64,000 bases of DNA from Flaccisagitta enflata (taxonomy: Eukaryota > Chaetognatha > Sagittoidea > Aphragmophora). Both the position numbers and the translations under genes were made by a program. The DNA lies in the NCBI GenBank assembly GCA_965153355.1, contig OZ231127.1, positions 32,240,001-32,304,000 of the forward strand, given 5' to 3'. Below are positions 13,390-28,422 of the stretch, piece by piece. Every line of letters starts with the position of its first letter. Position 1 is the first letter of the stretch. The notes beneath the pieces are model-generated. The model did not search any database and was not told where the DNA came from. It saw only the letters and a list, made by a program, of their open reading frames with translations.

Positions 13390-14124
13390 GTTTATGTAGA
13401 ATGGCTAGTGGAAACGAATAGGGTGCACGAGTAAAATGTGTTTCAAGAAATTTGGTGTTTGGTGTATGAATAATTGTTGATTATTGGTCTCATGAGGCCA
13501 CGATGAAGGCTAACACATCTATGATAACTTAGACGGAATAAGAGGTATCACTTGACTCAACGTTGTGGGATTCTTTTACTGGAAACACATTCAAACAAGA
13601 AACTGACCGGCTGTAGCAACAGTGAGAAAAAGACTGTCAAGACGTCTCCATCGGTGACTAATTGTATCTCTTTTTTCTGTTCATCTCTCTCTCATAATTT
13701 CCTCATTTGTCTTTGCATATTTTCCAGAACATCTTCTAAAACTTCTGTCTCCGTCTCTCCCTCCATCCTTCTTTCTCTCTTGCTCATCCGTCTCTATCAT
13801 CTTCTGAAACGTCTGTCTCCGTCTCTCCCTACATCCTTCTATCTCTCTTGCGCATCGGTCTCTATCTCTTTTTCTGACTCTTTTTCTGCGTGTGTCTATT
13901 TTTCCATGTATGTTTCTGTCTCTACCTCCGGCTGCCTGAGTGTCTTTCTGTCCGTCTGTCTGTTTGTCTTCTGTATGTCTACATCTCTCTCTCTCTCTCT
14001 CTTTCTCTCTCTCAATTTCATGCCATCCATCAAATCTTCTCTCTTCGATGTACAAGTAACGTCCTCCCCTTTTGCACCAATTTTCCTCTGACGATCCACT
14101 TAACCCAATTTCTGCTTGGGTGTA

Positions 14125-14128
<4 letters not shown>
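13390..14128. repeat. CT-rich region with a 68-bp tandem duplication
   Basis: GTCTCCGTCTCTCCCT occurs at 13747 and 13815, and the surrounding 68 bases (13735-13870) are a two-copy tandem duplication. Further on are CTGT and CT runs. No supported gene. Confidence 0.6.

Positions 14129-14173
<45 letters not shown>
14129..14173 (+). repeat. (CT)n microsatellite
   Basis: About 22 CT units. Confidence 0.95.
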
Positions 14174-14177
<4 letters not shown>

Positions 14178-15610
14178 ACGACCACGCCCTGTTTTTCTCC
14201 TCCTCCTCCCCCTTTTTCCTACGCCAAGGATGTAATTGACGCCATTACGCCAATATTTCCATTTTTCCCGTCTCGGCGTCGCCTCGTAGTCTGTGACGCG
14301 CGCGAGCGGTCGTCAATGCGTCATGTCGTTATTCGTCAACTTATATAGACAACAATGTGCTTTCGATTCGTCAGTCGCGGTTTATCGCGCGCCTCCGATG
14401 AGGACCCCTTTGGAGCGACGAGATGGTAAATGAGTAGTGACATACTCGCGGGTCATTTTTTTTTCTTTTGCTTTTAACACCCCCCCTATACCTCAGCCCT
14501 GCTTATCACACCTCCCTTTTCGCCAGATTTACTCTGTTTTTCCATGTCACAACTGCAGATTCTTGTCCTATGCTCATGGTCATATCAACCAATGATAAAT
14601 CAGTCAATGTCACATGAAGGTGATCCAGTTCATGCTATGCAATATGCAGGCTCTTGTTAACTCTAATTATATGCGAAACCAAAACAAATTGACAAAAGAG
14701 GAGAGATAATCCATACAGAAAAGAAACAGACACTAGAAGCCTATCTAGTTAGCTTAGTACTTCAATTTCAAATACTTAACGTCTAACCCATGAATTTTCC
14801 TTTTCAATTGGGCTTTTCATTCTCTCTCACACTTACAAGCTGGAGTAAGGGCGGTGGCTAGATTCGGGTTTTTCATTTTATGGTGGTAGTGCAATAAGGC
14901 GAAGAGGGGGGGGGGGAGGGGGAAAGGTTCCCCACAAATAGTGAAAAAAAGCTGCTGGATTAAGGTTGAGAACCAAAGCCTCGGAATTGTTTGGAGCTCG
15001 AATTAAGGAGTCTTCCAAATTTCGTCACGTTTTGTGAAATCAAACAATTTATCACGGAAAATCGTCAGAAAAACGTCCGCCGGTAATAATAATGGATGAA
15101 GTGAAAAACGCGACAGGGCACGGGAAACACATTTCGGGGAAGAAGGCTGAGGAGAAGGGCCGAGGAAGAGGTGGTGTGCAGGGGGTTTGGAGATTTGGGT
15201 AGTGAAGAAAGGATTAAAGGAAGAAAAAAATGTTGAGCGATAACTTGAAAACCTTCCGAAGGTTTTTGTATAAGATTTATTTTGACTGTTTTATGATGTC
15301 TTCTTTTTCAGGGCAATATTTATGAGCTCATACCGGTACTAATCAACTACAAAAACTTCGGTAACCAGGTGTGACTGTCAATTTCTCCTCTGCTTTTGCG
15401 CGCGTGGATGACATCCAATGTGAGTCACACCATTTTCGGCAATACCCGTAATAAAAACAACATGATCTCAACCATCATCCTACTCTCTCTTTATGTGTGG
15501 TCTCGTACATTCATAAATCATAACAGCTCATGTCTGTCGGTTGGTCGGTTTATCTGTCCTTTGGTCCGTCACACATTAGTTCAATTAACTAAGAACGGCC
15601 AATCCCAACG
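14174..15610. other. No gene; GTCGG fragment near 15534
   Basis: Unique DNA. A short GTCGGTTGGTCGG...GGTCCGTCACAC phrase at about 15534-15575 resembles the microsatellite part of families B and C and lies just outside A2. A G run occurs near 14907. Confidence 0.4.
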
Positions 15611-16226
15611 TTTTTGGGCAGCGGCCCCGAAGGGGCCGGTGACCTATGTTTTCACACAGGAGAAATTTCTCCTTCTCCTTCTTCTTCTCTGTACCCCCCC
15701 CCCTCCTGCTTTCAGCCTCTAGACCCAAATCCCGGCCTTGAGGCCTAAATCCTAGCCTACAAACCCAAATCCAAGCCTCAAGGTCCAAATCCAAGCGTTG
15801 AGGCCCAAATCCCAGCCTCGAGGCCCAAATCCTAGCCTCGGGGGCCAAATCTTAGCCTCGTTGACCAAATCTCAGCCTCGAGGCCCAAATGCCAGCCTCG
15901 ATTCCCGAATCCAAGCGTTGAGGCCCAAATCCCAGCCTCAAGGCCCGAATCCCAGCCTCAAGGCCCAAATCCCAGCCTTTAGGCTCAAATCCCAATCTCG
16001 AGGCTCAAATCCCAGTCTCGAGGCTCAAATCTCAGCCACGAGGCTCAAATCCCCACCTCTTAGCTCAAATCCCAGCTTCAAGGCCCCAATTCCAGCCTCC
16101 AGGCTCAAATAAAAACAGCATAGGTCATCGGCTCCTTCGGGGCCGCTGCCCCTCTCACCACCTCACACCCTCATACACTCACTTAGGGGCAACGGGTACC
16201 GCTGACCATCTAACGCTTTTGCGACT
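15611..16226 (-). mobile_element. Family A fold-back element A2
   Basis: The short end reads TTTTTGGGCAGCGGCCCCGA on the left. On the right the tip complement (GGGGCCGCTGCCC) is followed by the long arm ending GGTACCGCTGACCATCTAAC and GCTTTTGCGAC. The core, 15715-16112, has about 19 copies of a 20-bp unit (GAGGCCCAAATCCCAGCCTC), all in one orientation, unlike A1, whose core is inverted. Long-arm polarity is opposite to A1. Confidence 0.75.
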
Positions 16227-16252
16227 ATTCAGATATTCATTCATTCAGTAAA

Positions 16253-16475
16253 ACATGAAATATGGACTATGAATCATGAAATGTTAACCATAAACAACGA
16301 AATAACCACTATGTGCTATGGAATATGAACTGTGAACTATGAATTATAAAGTGGAGACTTTGAAGTGTAAACTGTAAACTGTAAACTGTAAACTGTTATC
16401 TGTAAACTGTAAACTATAAAATATGAACCATGAACTATGAAGTACGAACTATGAACTATGATTATGAACTAGACA
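16253..16475 (+). repeat. Degenerate 7-bp tandem array
   Basis: Repeated heptamers of the type ATGAACT and GTAAACT run through this stretch. The cleanest part, GTAAACT at about 16377-16420, has several exact units. Confidence 0.8.
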
Positions 16476-16605
16476 GGTTAGAGGTCATTCGTTTGGAACA
16501 AGGCTGACATATTGGGGATTTATACATGCCAATTAATAACAGTGTATCAGACAATGATAGTAATCAGTAATGCAACGAAATAATCGTGAGATGATATGTG
16601 TGTGT

Positions 16606-16608
<3 letters not shown>

Positions 16609-16661
<53 letters not shown>
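16609..16661 (+). repeat. (AG)n microsatellite
   Basis: About 26 AG units preceded by a short TG run. Confidence 0.95.
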
Positions 16662-16664
<3 letters not shown>

Positions 16665-17253
16665 GTTATCTATGAAAGAAAATCCTTAGGTGCACGTTCT
16701 CTTTATATTTTCCACGGTAGGATTCGGCAGTGCATTTCCCCTCAATGATTTTATCACCCATCTTCTGCCACTTTTATTTCCTTATCATTTCTTCGTTTTC
16801 TCGTCGTTGGTTTTTCTCCTTGTACCATTTGCTCTCCATTTTTTCCGGTTCATCACCATCATCATCGCCGTGGTCGTTGTCCTCGTCATTTTCTTTATCT
16901 CTTTTAACGCAGGTCGGTCGGTCTGTCTGTCGGTGGGGTCTTGCGCGCGTCATTGAGCGCCGAAATGCGAAATCAAAATGACATCCATCTTCGTTGGTGT
17001 TCACTCACCGCGAGAAAATCGGCCGTGAAAAATTACGCTATGATGAAGCAATCTGCTTAGGCTTAAAGCCCGGAATCATGGTCCACCTGTTTATAACACT
17101 ATCAGGCAATTGTAATTGCGTGGTGCATGCGACTCTAAAATCAGCTATGACGGTCGGTTGTATCGTCTGTTGGTCCATCGGTCCATTCATCGGTCCCTCC
17201 GTGGCACTTCGCTCTTTTATGTTTTTTGTTTTTTGTTTTTTTTTGGGGAGGGG
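16662..17253. other. No gene; two GTCGG-rich B/C fragments
   Basis: GGTCGGTCGGTCTGTCTGTC at about 16911 and GGTCGGTTG...GGTCCATCGGTCC at about 17141-17215 look like microsatellite portions of decayed B or C elements. Neither has recognisable termini. Confidence 0.4.
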
Positions 17254-17725
17254 CACACCGTGCTGCCTAGCTGTGATACGTAGGAAAAAATGACACAGCA
17301 TAGCGACCTATTCTGTAGTGTTATATATACCTAGACGGATGTTCCCATGCATAAGACCAAAAATTCTGTTTGGATTTTGACGAGAAAACGCCGTTAAAAG
17401 CCGTAAAATGCCGTTAAATGGGCATTTTTCAACATTTATTGTGTATGAAGAGCTAAAGAATTGCCAATCTAGTCAGGAAATGGCCAAACATTAATGATAT
17501 GGCACTGATACACGATCAAGCAAAAATTTGGGTCATGCCAAAATCAACTGGTATCATTTTTTGCCGTTAAATGCCGTCAAGATGGCATTTTTAAGCATTT
17601 TTGGGTGTTACTCACTCGTAGAGCACGACAGTAACTTGAAAACTGCCAGAAAAAGTGTATTAGAGCCTAAAACAAACTAATTATATAGTTTCTCAACAGT
17701 GTTGCAATATTGTTCCGTCAAAGCA

Positions 17726-17899
17726 CAGTGGAGCACTGCTAGAGCGCACCCGATAATAAGGCATAACCGCCTATAAGGCGTCTAACTTACAGTCCCTTGA
17801 AAGATTTTTTAGTTATTTCTATGTTGGCAATAAGGCAGCTTCACTATAAGACATAATTTGGCCCAGCCCTTTGGCATGCCCTCTAGTGAAGCTCAACTG
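17726..17899. mobile_element. Possible small MITE nested in G
   Basis: Left edge CAGTGGAGCACTGCTAGAGC; complement of the right edge CAGTTGAGCTTCACTAGAGG. A TA follows on the right but CA precedes on the left, so a TA duplication would need one mutation. It lies in the loop of element G. Confidence 0.4.
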
Positions 17900-17993
17900 T
17901 ACCATAAAAGGTCGTAAAATGCCGTTAAGATAGCATTTGTGGCATTTTTTTGGGTATTTAGGCCCATGCAACTCCTCTGCTTGTGTTGCATTT

Positions 17994-18019
17994 ACGTGTG
18001 CGTCTGTGTGCATGCGTGT

Positions 18020-18070
<51 letters not shown>

Positions 18071-18117
18071 TTTACATGTGTGTGTGTGTGTGTGTGTGCA
18101 CGTAGGTGAGTGTGTTT
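17994..18117 (+). repeat. (TG)n-rich array in G loop
   Basis: TG units interrupted by CG, CA and a GTTTACA phrase. Confidence 0.9.
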
Positions 18118-18799
18118 TTAAGTGCGTTAGTGCGCACATGTGTGTATCATTTTTACGACTAGAAATTGTTCTGAATTGCTTAAAATATCTGGATGAATGT
18201 ACTTTAGCGCCAACTCATCATGGTTTTACTGATTTCTGACCACCGGAGCAGTTGCACGAGCGATAATGCTGTAAAAAAAGCTTAAAATGCCATGTTAACG
18301 GCATTTAACAACTTTTTACGGGATTTTGATGAGGCCAAATTGCAACGCTGTGTTTAGAAACTTTAATACATGTTTGTCTTAGCACCTAGTACCCTTTTTC
18401 TGGCATTTTTGAATCTACTGTCCTGCGATAAAAGAGAGTAACTTCCAAAAAATGCTTGAAAATACCAGTTTAACGGCATTTTACAGCAAAAAATGATATC
18501 AAATGATGGCTGCTTGGCCTGATTTTTTGCGTGATTGTGTCTCAGTGCCATATCAATAATGTTTGACCATTTCCTGACTAGCTTGGCTACTTTTTAGCTC
18601 ATTATACTAAAAAAAAACGATGAAAAATGCCCATTTTACGACATTTTACGGCTTTTAACGGCGTTTTCTCATAAAAATCCAAACAGAATTTTTGGTCTTA
18701 CGCATGGGGACATCCGTCTAGTTGTATATAACACTCCAGAATAGGTGGCTATGCTGTGTCATTTTTTCCTACCTATCACAGCTAGGCAGCACGGTGGGC

Positions 18800-19282
18800 A
18801 GTTTTTGCATCAGAGCTCAGTGTTTGTTGATGTCTGTTGATGTCCTGTGTCCGCTGTGCGTACTTTTAGAAAAAGAAAAAAGAACTTGTAGAGAAAGAAA
18901 AAAACTTTTTATCTGACATGCTTTTAAGGTATATTTCTAATCGCAATGAATATTCATAATCATTTCATTCTTTGTGGAAAGAAATACATGATTAAACGAT
19001 AGCATTTCTTTCACCAGTCCTTTCCCAACTCCTTTTTCCGTCTCTCTTTTTTTTTCTTCTTTCTTTGAGGCAAAAATTGAAGTGGATTCGGTATTTCCTG
19101 TGTCAAAGCTTCCTTCTTTGGGATTTCCAACATTTCAAAATTATTGGACTTTCTCTAATTTTTGAAAATGGAAAAGAGGCTTAAAGGTCGGCCGCAGACT
19201 CAGAGCCACTCAAAAGCATTCCTTCTTCTTCTCCTCAACAAAAAGGAAATGGAGTTCCTATCATCCCCCCCACACAAAGGAA

Positions 19283-19286
<4 letters not shown>
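18800..19286. other. No recognisable feature
   Basis: Unique DNA without a supported gene. Confidence 0.4.
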
Positions 19287-19324
<38 letters not shown>

Positions 19325-19410
19325 GAGAAAACAGAGAAAACAGAAACAGACATACCAATACACAAAGAGAAACACACACACACAGCACACAGACAGACAG
19401 ATAGACAGAG
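19287..19410 (+). repeat. (GA)n with degenerate ACAGA/CACA tail
   Basis: About 16 GA units to 19320, then AACAGAGAA, ACACAC and CAGACAGA words. Confidence 0.85.
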
Positions 19411-20004
19411 GCCAACAGAGGACTATGCAACCAAAACAAATCATTGGGGCCCTTTTTCACTGGTAAAAAGAGGGAAAAGAGGGGAATGAATGAAAAAGGA
19501 AAAAGGGCTAAAAAAATAGAAACAGAATAGGGAAAAACCAAAAACTTAATTTGAGACCCGTGCATAAAATCAAGTGCTTATAATTGTCTGCATGGCCTAT
19601 CGCCATCGGTGCAATTCATTCCGAAAATACAATTGACTTGATTCTTTTTCGTTAGTCAGAACTGCCCCTTCGAATTTCTGTATCTCTGTTTGTTACCTAT
19701 TCTATTACCTTCCTAAGTCTTTTCTTTCTCTTCTTTTTTCAACCTCCCTTCACCATCTCTGTTTCTTACTGCTCCATTTCCTTTATCGCCTCCCTTTCAT
19801 CCTTTTCTTCCTTCTCTTCCTCCTCCTCCTTCGTGCCTCACCCTCCTAACTTTTTTTCCTTTTTTCGGAAAATGGTTGTAAACATCACTTATGAGATGCC
19901 ATTTGAACGGTGCAAATATTTCGCTCTTTTTATTCTCTTTATCCATATTCACATTTACGTTTTCCCCTTTTCCCTTTCTCCTTCAGGACAGCGGCCTCAA
20001 AGAA
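19411..20004. other. No recognisable feature
   Basis: Unique DNA, pyrimidine-rich at 19680-19860. Confidence 0.4.
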
Positions 20005-20575
20005 GCGGATCACGGCTACGGTTGCGTGTTCAAGTGGGCAGGGACAGAGATGCCTTTTAGGAATTTGAGTGTACAGGTACTATCAGTATATCTCCATCTG
20101 AAAAGAAGCATTAACTTTGGAAGTGTGTTTCTCCTAAACAAATAAAGCTGCAATTACCAGATTGGTCACATTTTAAAGAGTTTAAACAAATATTTAAAAT
20201 GAGACCAATCTGGTAATTGTAGCTTTATTCGTTTAGGAGCAGTACTCATCCAAAGTCTATGCTTCTTTTCAGATAGTGATATATTCATTAGCAGGAAAGT
20301 ACGGCAGTCAATGCCCAAAAGATGCAAATGCAAAAAAAAATGTCTAAAAAACGATGTGATGAGCTTTTCTACACTTTCCTTCCACAGGGTAAACAATGAT
20401 GGCTTAAATCTAAGTCTCATGTATACAGTATACAAACCCACCGTCAGTGCCCAGATTGTAACCGGCCCAATATTCAGGATTCAAACCAAAAAAAATTCTT
20501 AAAGACACACATAGCAACGTAAAAAGTCAGTGCCCATTACAAAGGTGCGAAGGGGACCGACCGACCGACCGACCA
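20005..20575 (+). mobile_element. B-like relic D1 with hairpin insertion
   Basis: It opens AGAAGCGGATCACGGCTACG, recognisably the family-B 5' region (GGATACACGGCTACCCCAG), then GTTGCGTGTTCAAGTGGGCA. It closes in (GACC)n at 20558. Its body from 20303 (GGCAGTCAATGCCCAAAAGA) to about 20445 is repeated in D2 at 45899-46035. A 222-bp insertion (20081-20302) present here is absent from D2. Confidence 0.65.
20081..20298. mobile_element. Hairpin MITE inserted in D1
   Basis: The arms starting near 20086 (ATATCTCCATCTGAAAAGAA) and ending near 20288 are inverted copies of about 95 bases, including TAAAGCTGCAATTACCAGAT. GTAC flanks it at 20077-20080 and 20299-20302. D2 has a single GGTAC at the matching position, so D2 looks like the empty site and GTAC (or a slightly longer word) like the target duplication. 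Confidence 0.7.
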
Positions 20576-20782
20576 TCTAATGCGAGTATTTTGCTCCTCC
20601 TCCTCCTTAACGTTTCTTACCGTTATAAAGGAAAAGAGAGAGTGAGAAAGTGAGAGAGTGAGAGGTAAAGAATTTTTCGTTTAAAGATGCCTTTTTTAGC
20701 GCAAATAAAAACGAAATCGAAATGAGAATTTTATGATTTGCTCCTTGGCTAAAGAAGACTTTTTATTTTCTCACTTAAACGT

Positions 20783-20787
<5 letters not shown>

Positions 20788-20834
<47 letters not shown>
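20788..20834 (+). repeat. (CT)n microsatellite
   Basis: About 23 CT units. Confidence 0.95.
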
Positions 20835-20842
<8 letters not shown>

Positions 20843-21310
20843 GTTCCACGACAAACAGGGATACGGTACACGTAACTGAGGCTAAAGAAAATGTCAATGC
20901 TTGAAGACTTAAAAATAGGAAGCTGTCTTCCAAGTTGTGAGTGCAATGAACAGCATTTACCAATTAAGGAGAGGACAAATGACCGAAATCCAGAATTTGC
21001 GGATAAAATACTTAATAACACTTTCAGTCTTGATAATTCTGAATAATACATACCAGAAATTAAAAAAAAATGAGCCATTGAAATTATCTGTTTTAAAGAA
21101 CGAAAATATCAAGATTCATGTCTGCTTGCTGCTATTACAAATATCATATCTACTTTTCTTTTCTTTTTTTTCTTTTTCCTTTCTTTTCAGATGCGCGCTT
21201 TCGATTACGACGTGAAATGGTTATTTTGGGTTCGGCAATTAGCCATAGTTGATGACCCATTTCCTCCTACGCTCTCCTGCACAAAGCGCCTGCGTCGACA
21301 TCGGCGCCTG
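20835..21310. other. No recognisable feature
   Basis: Unique DNA. Frames read through here are short and not recognised. Confidence 0.4.
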
Positions 21311-21470
21311 CCGCTGCCACCACGCCGCCACGGCCACCGCTGCCACCACGCCACTACAGCCACCGCTGACACCACGCCGCCAGAGCCACCGCTGCCACCA
21401 CGCCGCCACGGCCACCGCTGTAACCACGCCGCCACAGCCACCGCTGCAGCCACGCCGCCACTGCCGCTTC
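21311..21470 (+). repeat. 26-bp minisatellite, about 6 units
   Basis: The unit CCACCACGCCGCCACGGCCA + CCGCTG repeats at 26-base spacing, starting at 21317, 21343 and so on. It is followed to about 21600 by less regular GCCACTGCC words. The H/T/P/R-rich translations arise because 26-bp units pass through all three frames every 78 bases; this is not a protein signal. Confidence 0.9.
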
Positions 21471-21657
21471 CATTATCTGCCATCGCCGCCACTGCCATTC
21501 TTACCATTTTTTGCTAACGTCGCTATTACAGCCGCTTTTGCCACTGCCACTGTAACCATCACTGCAACAGCTATGCTGCTTTTCTTCCACCGGCATCTCT
21601 GCCATCGCTACATCCTCTAAAACGAAATGTGCCGCGCCAACCTGCTTATGGATGACT

Positions 21658-22219
<562 letters not shown>

Positions 22220-22221
22220 AC

Positions 22222-22535
22222 CAGGGCTATATAAAGTTAAGCGGCTTTTTTTTTCCCCCCCCCCCCCAGTCTTTGATTTCCTTCCTCGCCCTGTCGTAAA
22301 ATCATTTGATTTTCTACCCCATAGAGTATAGATTTAGTATAAATATGGTCAGAATCGTGTAAAATATTGTTGTAGAAATCAAACACTACCTTTTGGAACT
22401 GCCAAAAGTTTAAGATCTTCTAAAATTTAATTTTTCTTCTTTTCCACCCTTTGATTTTCTTCCCCATCTCCAAAGCTCTTGAATTTATTCCTCCCCCCCC
22501 CCCCCCCGGGAGGGGGAATACTTTATACACGCCTG
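22222..22535. mobile_element. hAT-type MITE L1
   Basis: It starts CAGGGCTATATAAAGTTAAG and ends with the complement of CAGGCGTGTATAAAGTATTC. It is flanked by GTTTTTAC (22214-22221) and GTCTTTAC (22536-22543), an 8-bp target duplication with one mismatch. Ends in CAGG/CCTG plus 8-bp duplications are the hAT signature. Interior words (TTTGATTTTCTTCCCCATCT, C-runs near both ends) are shared with L2. It sits at the 3' edge of the TTG array. No coding capacity. Confidence 0.8.
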
Positions 22536-22543
22536 GTCTTTAC

Positions 22544-23217
22544 TATTATTGTTGTTGCTCTCATTGTGGTTCTTGTTGTCTTGGTTGTTTTGTAAATGAA
22601 CCATTGATAGCTACTGCTGCCAGCTCACCTGAGGGAAAATGTTCCGATAACTCATGACAACTCACCTTTAATCATGAGCAACCAAAAAATCATAATGACA
22701 CAGCATCGAAGAGATGTTGCAGGCATAATCATACTTTTGTCTGACATTTTCCAGTAAAATAATTCATTCAAAAATCAACATAACAGACACAATACAGTAT
22801 GACTATGTGTTGTAACAGCATCTGACGCATCAAATGGCAGCAACCCACATCGGCTTCATAGCTCATTTTTTCCTTGCCTTTGCCTGCCATTATCCTGCGC
22901 AGAGTCAACGAAACGCAGTCAACCGAAACTTTTATTATTTTTTTTTCCTTAAAATTGGTGCTCGCCGTTTTCAGGTCGTAATGATAAGTGAGGGTTGGAA
23001 CGTCACTCGCGATGGCTTTTTCGGTGAAAGGACCTTGAGCTTGAGAGGGGAGTATGTGTGTGTCTCTCTTGACATGGAAAGAACAATTTTCATGTAATGT
23101 CACTAAACCGTTGAGTCACAAGTTTGGGTTATGTAAAATCGATTTCAGCTCAATTTACCAACTGATATCTTTATGTATTAAATTCACAGTGATGAACTGA
23201 CGTAAATTGCGTGATTT
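22544..23217. other. No recognisable feature
   Basis: Unique DNA without a supported gene. Confidence 0.4.
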
Positions 23218-23436
23218 GGTCGGTCGGACGGTCAGTCAGTCGCACAAACAATAAAAGCACTGCATCACCGGTTGATTTTGCCATTCTTCGGCATTCCTTT
23301 TACCTCTCATTCCGTGCCATACACGCCCATTAATTCAGTCGTTCAGACTCTCATTCATTCAATCATTCATTCAAAACACGCATTCACATAATCTCTATCG
23401 GCAAGGCGCACATATTGGCTCTAACTCGGCCTTGTT
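23218..23436 (-). mobile_element. Family C copy C9, degenerate
   Basis: GGTCGGTCGGACGGTCAGTC microsatellite, then CGCACAAAC. After about 150 bases come GGCGCACATATTGGCTC and CTCGGCCTTGTT, matching the C consensus GGCGCACCTATTGGCC...GGCCTTGTT. The terminal palindrome is missing and the middle contains ATTCATTC runs. Confidence 0.55.
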
Positions 23437-23646
23437 TTTGTAAATTCAAATAGCGAGAGAAAAAAAAATGAATTAAGTTCAAGCCTTTTTTTTTTAGTAT
23501 TTCCGGAAATTGGGAGAACGTAAGAAGGGTCGATTTGAAAGGGTGAAAAACCAGCAGAGCGAAAGACCTACAAGTTTGTACAACCTTGAGTCAGTCATCC
23601 CCAAAACTCATGCCACATTACCTTTTCGTAATTGCGAAGGTTCGCT

Positions 23647-24957
<1,311 letters not shown>

Positions 24958-26210
24958 CTTTTTGGGCAGCGGCCCCGAAGGGGACAAAGTCCTGTAGAAC
25001 ACAGGGGGAATCTGTCCGTCCGTCCGTACGTACGTACGTCCGTCCCCCCTGCCCCATCCTTAGGGCTTCGTCTCCTTTGGGGCCTATTCTGACCCATATT
25101 CTGCCAAATAACCTTGGGGAAATAAAAAATGGCGGATTTTGGAAAACTAATCTTATCTACTTTAAATTGAGAAAAACTGTAAAAAATCGGTGACCATTTT
25201 GAAGCTCTGCGAAAGATGTTTCAAATGAGACGTTGCTGGTTGTCCTAACTTTATCCGTTTAGAAATGGCATTGGGATGAAGACAGGTTGTCAGGAATTTG
25301 AGAATTCACTACAGGACCTGTATGTTTTTGTTTGTTATAACATAGAAACTAAACGCATTGAGTAAAAAATTCGTTCTTGGGGCCATTTTGAAGAAAATTT
25401 GAAGCTCTGTAATTTGCTCATGGATATCAAGTAGCTGTGACAATTCTGAATTGCATTATTAAGAAAAACGTTGAGACCAAAATTACTAATAGAAAAAAAG
25501 ACGATATTTGCCCTTCTTCCAATCGGTGATATTTTTCTTCTAACTTATGCCATTTCTAAACGAATAAAGCTAGGAATGCCAGAAACGACTCAAATGACAG
25601 ATCTTTTGAAGGGCTTTACGGGCATCACCAATTTTAATCCATTTTTCTTACGTTAAGGTTCAAAAGAAAGGTTTTAAAGTTTTTAAAAATCCGCCATTTT
25701 TTATTTCCCCAAGGTTAGCCCAAATCCAAGCAATATGGCCCAAATGTAAGCAAAATGGCCCAAATCCAAGCATAATGGCCCAAATCCAAGCAAAATGGCC
25801 CAAATCTGGCCAGAGAACCCCAATTCTGACCTGAGGTACATTATTTTGGCCCCTTAGACCTATATTGTGGCCTCAGATACCTAGATTTTGACCAGATTTG
25901 GGCCATTTTGCCTGGATTTGGACCATTATGCTTTGATTTGGGCCATTTTGCTTAGATTTGGGCCATATTGCTTGGATTTGGGCTATCTGGCAGAATTTGG
26001 GTCAGAAAAGGCCCCAAAGGAGACGAAGCCCTGAGGATGGGGTGGGGGGGACGAACGGACGGTCGGATTGATGGACGGATAGATTCCCCCTGTGTTCTAC
26101 AGGACTTCGTACCCTTCGGGGCCGCTGCCCTGCTCCCCCTCAACTTAAATCACACACTACTCAAGCAGGGCACGGGTACCGCTGACCACTTACTGCCTTT
26201 GGGCTGCTAT
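24958..26210 (-). mobile_element. Family A fold-back element A3 (largest copy)
   Basis: Short end TTTTTTGGGCAGCGGCCCCG on the left. The right tip complement at about 26116-26134 is followed by a long arm ending GGTACCGCTGACCACTTACT. Inside each tip: GTCCTGTAGAACACAGGGGG and GTCC/GACG runs. It then carries nested inverted repeats: AAATAAAAAATGGCGGATTT (25120) against its complement (25690), TTTATCCGTTTAGAAATGGC (25251) against 25545, and 20-bp units of GGCCCAAATCCAAGCAAAAT in opposite orientations at 25715-25810 and 25880-25990. Almost the whole 1.25 kb can fold. Confidence 0.75.
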
Positions 26211-27103
26211 TAACAATTGGAATGGAAAATAGTCAATTAGTGAATGAGTCATTGCTGTGGAAATGTTCGTTCAGATAAACATTTGAGAAAAAATGCGATC
26301 GCGCACAGGAAATATAACGGAGAAAAAAAAGAAGGATCGACATAGTGACATATAGCAGAAAACGCAGAATACTGAAGAAGCGACAGAGTGACACATAGGA
26401 GAAACCTCAAAATACTCGTTGCGTAGGTGAACCTTATATTGTCTTAATTTTACCAGCATTAGATTTTTTCTTTTAAAATCTTTTTTTTCTTCTTCCTGAC
26501 GGAGAAAATAATGTCACGCTGCGGGCTGAAAAGAGAAAAAAATGTTCAACTGGAATACTTTTGGATCTCCCATTCAGGCAAGTATTCCAGAGCCAGGACC
26601 AGAAATAACAAAAAATAAATAACGCTATCAAAAGAGTGAGGTTCATTATCTCAGATGTGTAGAGACAGACAGACAGACAGACAGACAGAAAGACAAACAG
26701 AAAGAAATACAGAGACAGACAGACAGACAGAGTGACATATAGCGTCCCGTGCACGTGACAATCAAAAGAGGAAATAAATTTCCACCAATTGTGTTCATTT
26801 CGAAGGCGATTAGCAACCTTCGAGGAAGAAAAGAATAAAAGCGGAGAAGAAGAAGGAAAAGGAGGACTTTGGTGACCCTAAAACCTTTTCAATGACCTTC
26901 AAACGATCTTGAAACGCCCTTCAAAGGTGCATCACTCCCAGGGGATCCCTGTTCTTCTTTCTCTGTCTCTATTCTTCCTCTGTTGCATCTTTTTCTTTCT
27001 CTCTCTCTCCCCTTTTTTCTTTCGTTCTTTTTTTTTTTTTCTTTGATTTGTTGGTAGTTTGCTTTATTTGTCACTTATTCTTTTTTGTTTGTTTCTTTGT
27101 TTG
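26211..27103. other. No gene; small CAGA runs
   Basis: (CAGA)n at about 26667-26690 and 26713-26730. Otherwise unique DNA, pyrimidine-rich from 26955 on. Confidence 0.45.

Positions 27104-28422
<1,319 letters not shown>

Larger units (their letters stand above)
17254..18799. mobile_element. 1.5-kb inverted-repeat element G
   Basis: The left end reads CACACCGTGCTGCCTAGCTG. The complement of the right end reads CCCACCGTGCTGCCTAGCTG. The arms align for roughly 450 bases each, down to GTTTCT(C/A)AACA near 17690 and its complement near 18350. AATGCCGTTAA and its complement recur at least eight times along both arms, so the arms are internally repetitive. No transposase frame. The loop holds a TG-rich array and a probable nested element. 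Confidence 0.75.

Noticed and set aside
15715-16112. CRISPR array
   Set aside because: The 20-bp units are contiguous and imperfect without unique spacers. They are the core of fold-back element A2, and the DNA is eukaryotic. The same holds for the 85-bp, 121-bp and 21-bp arrays.
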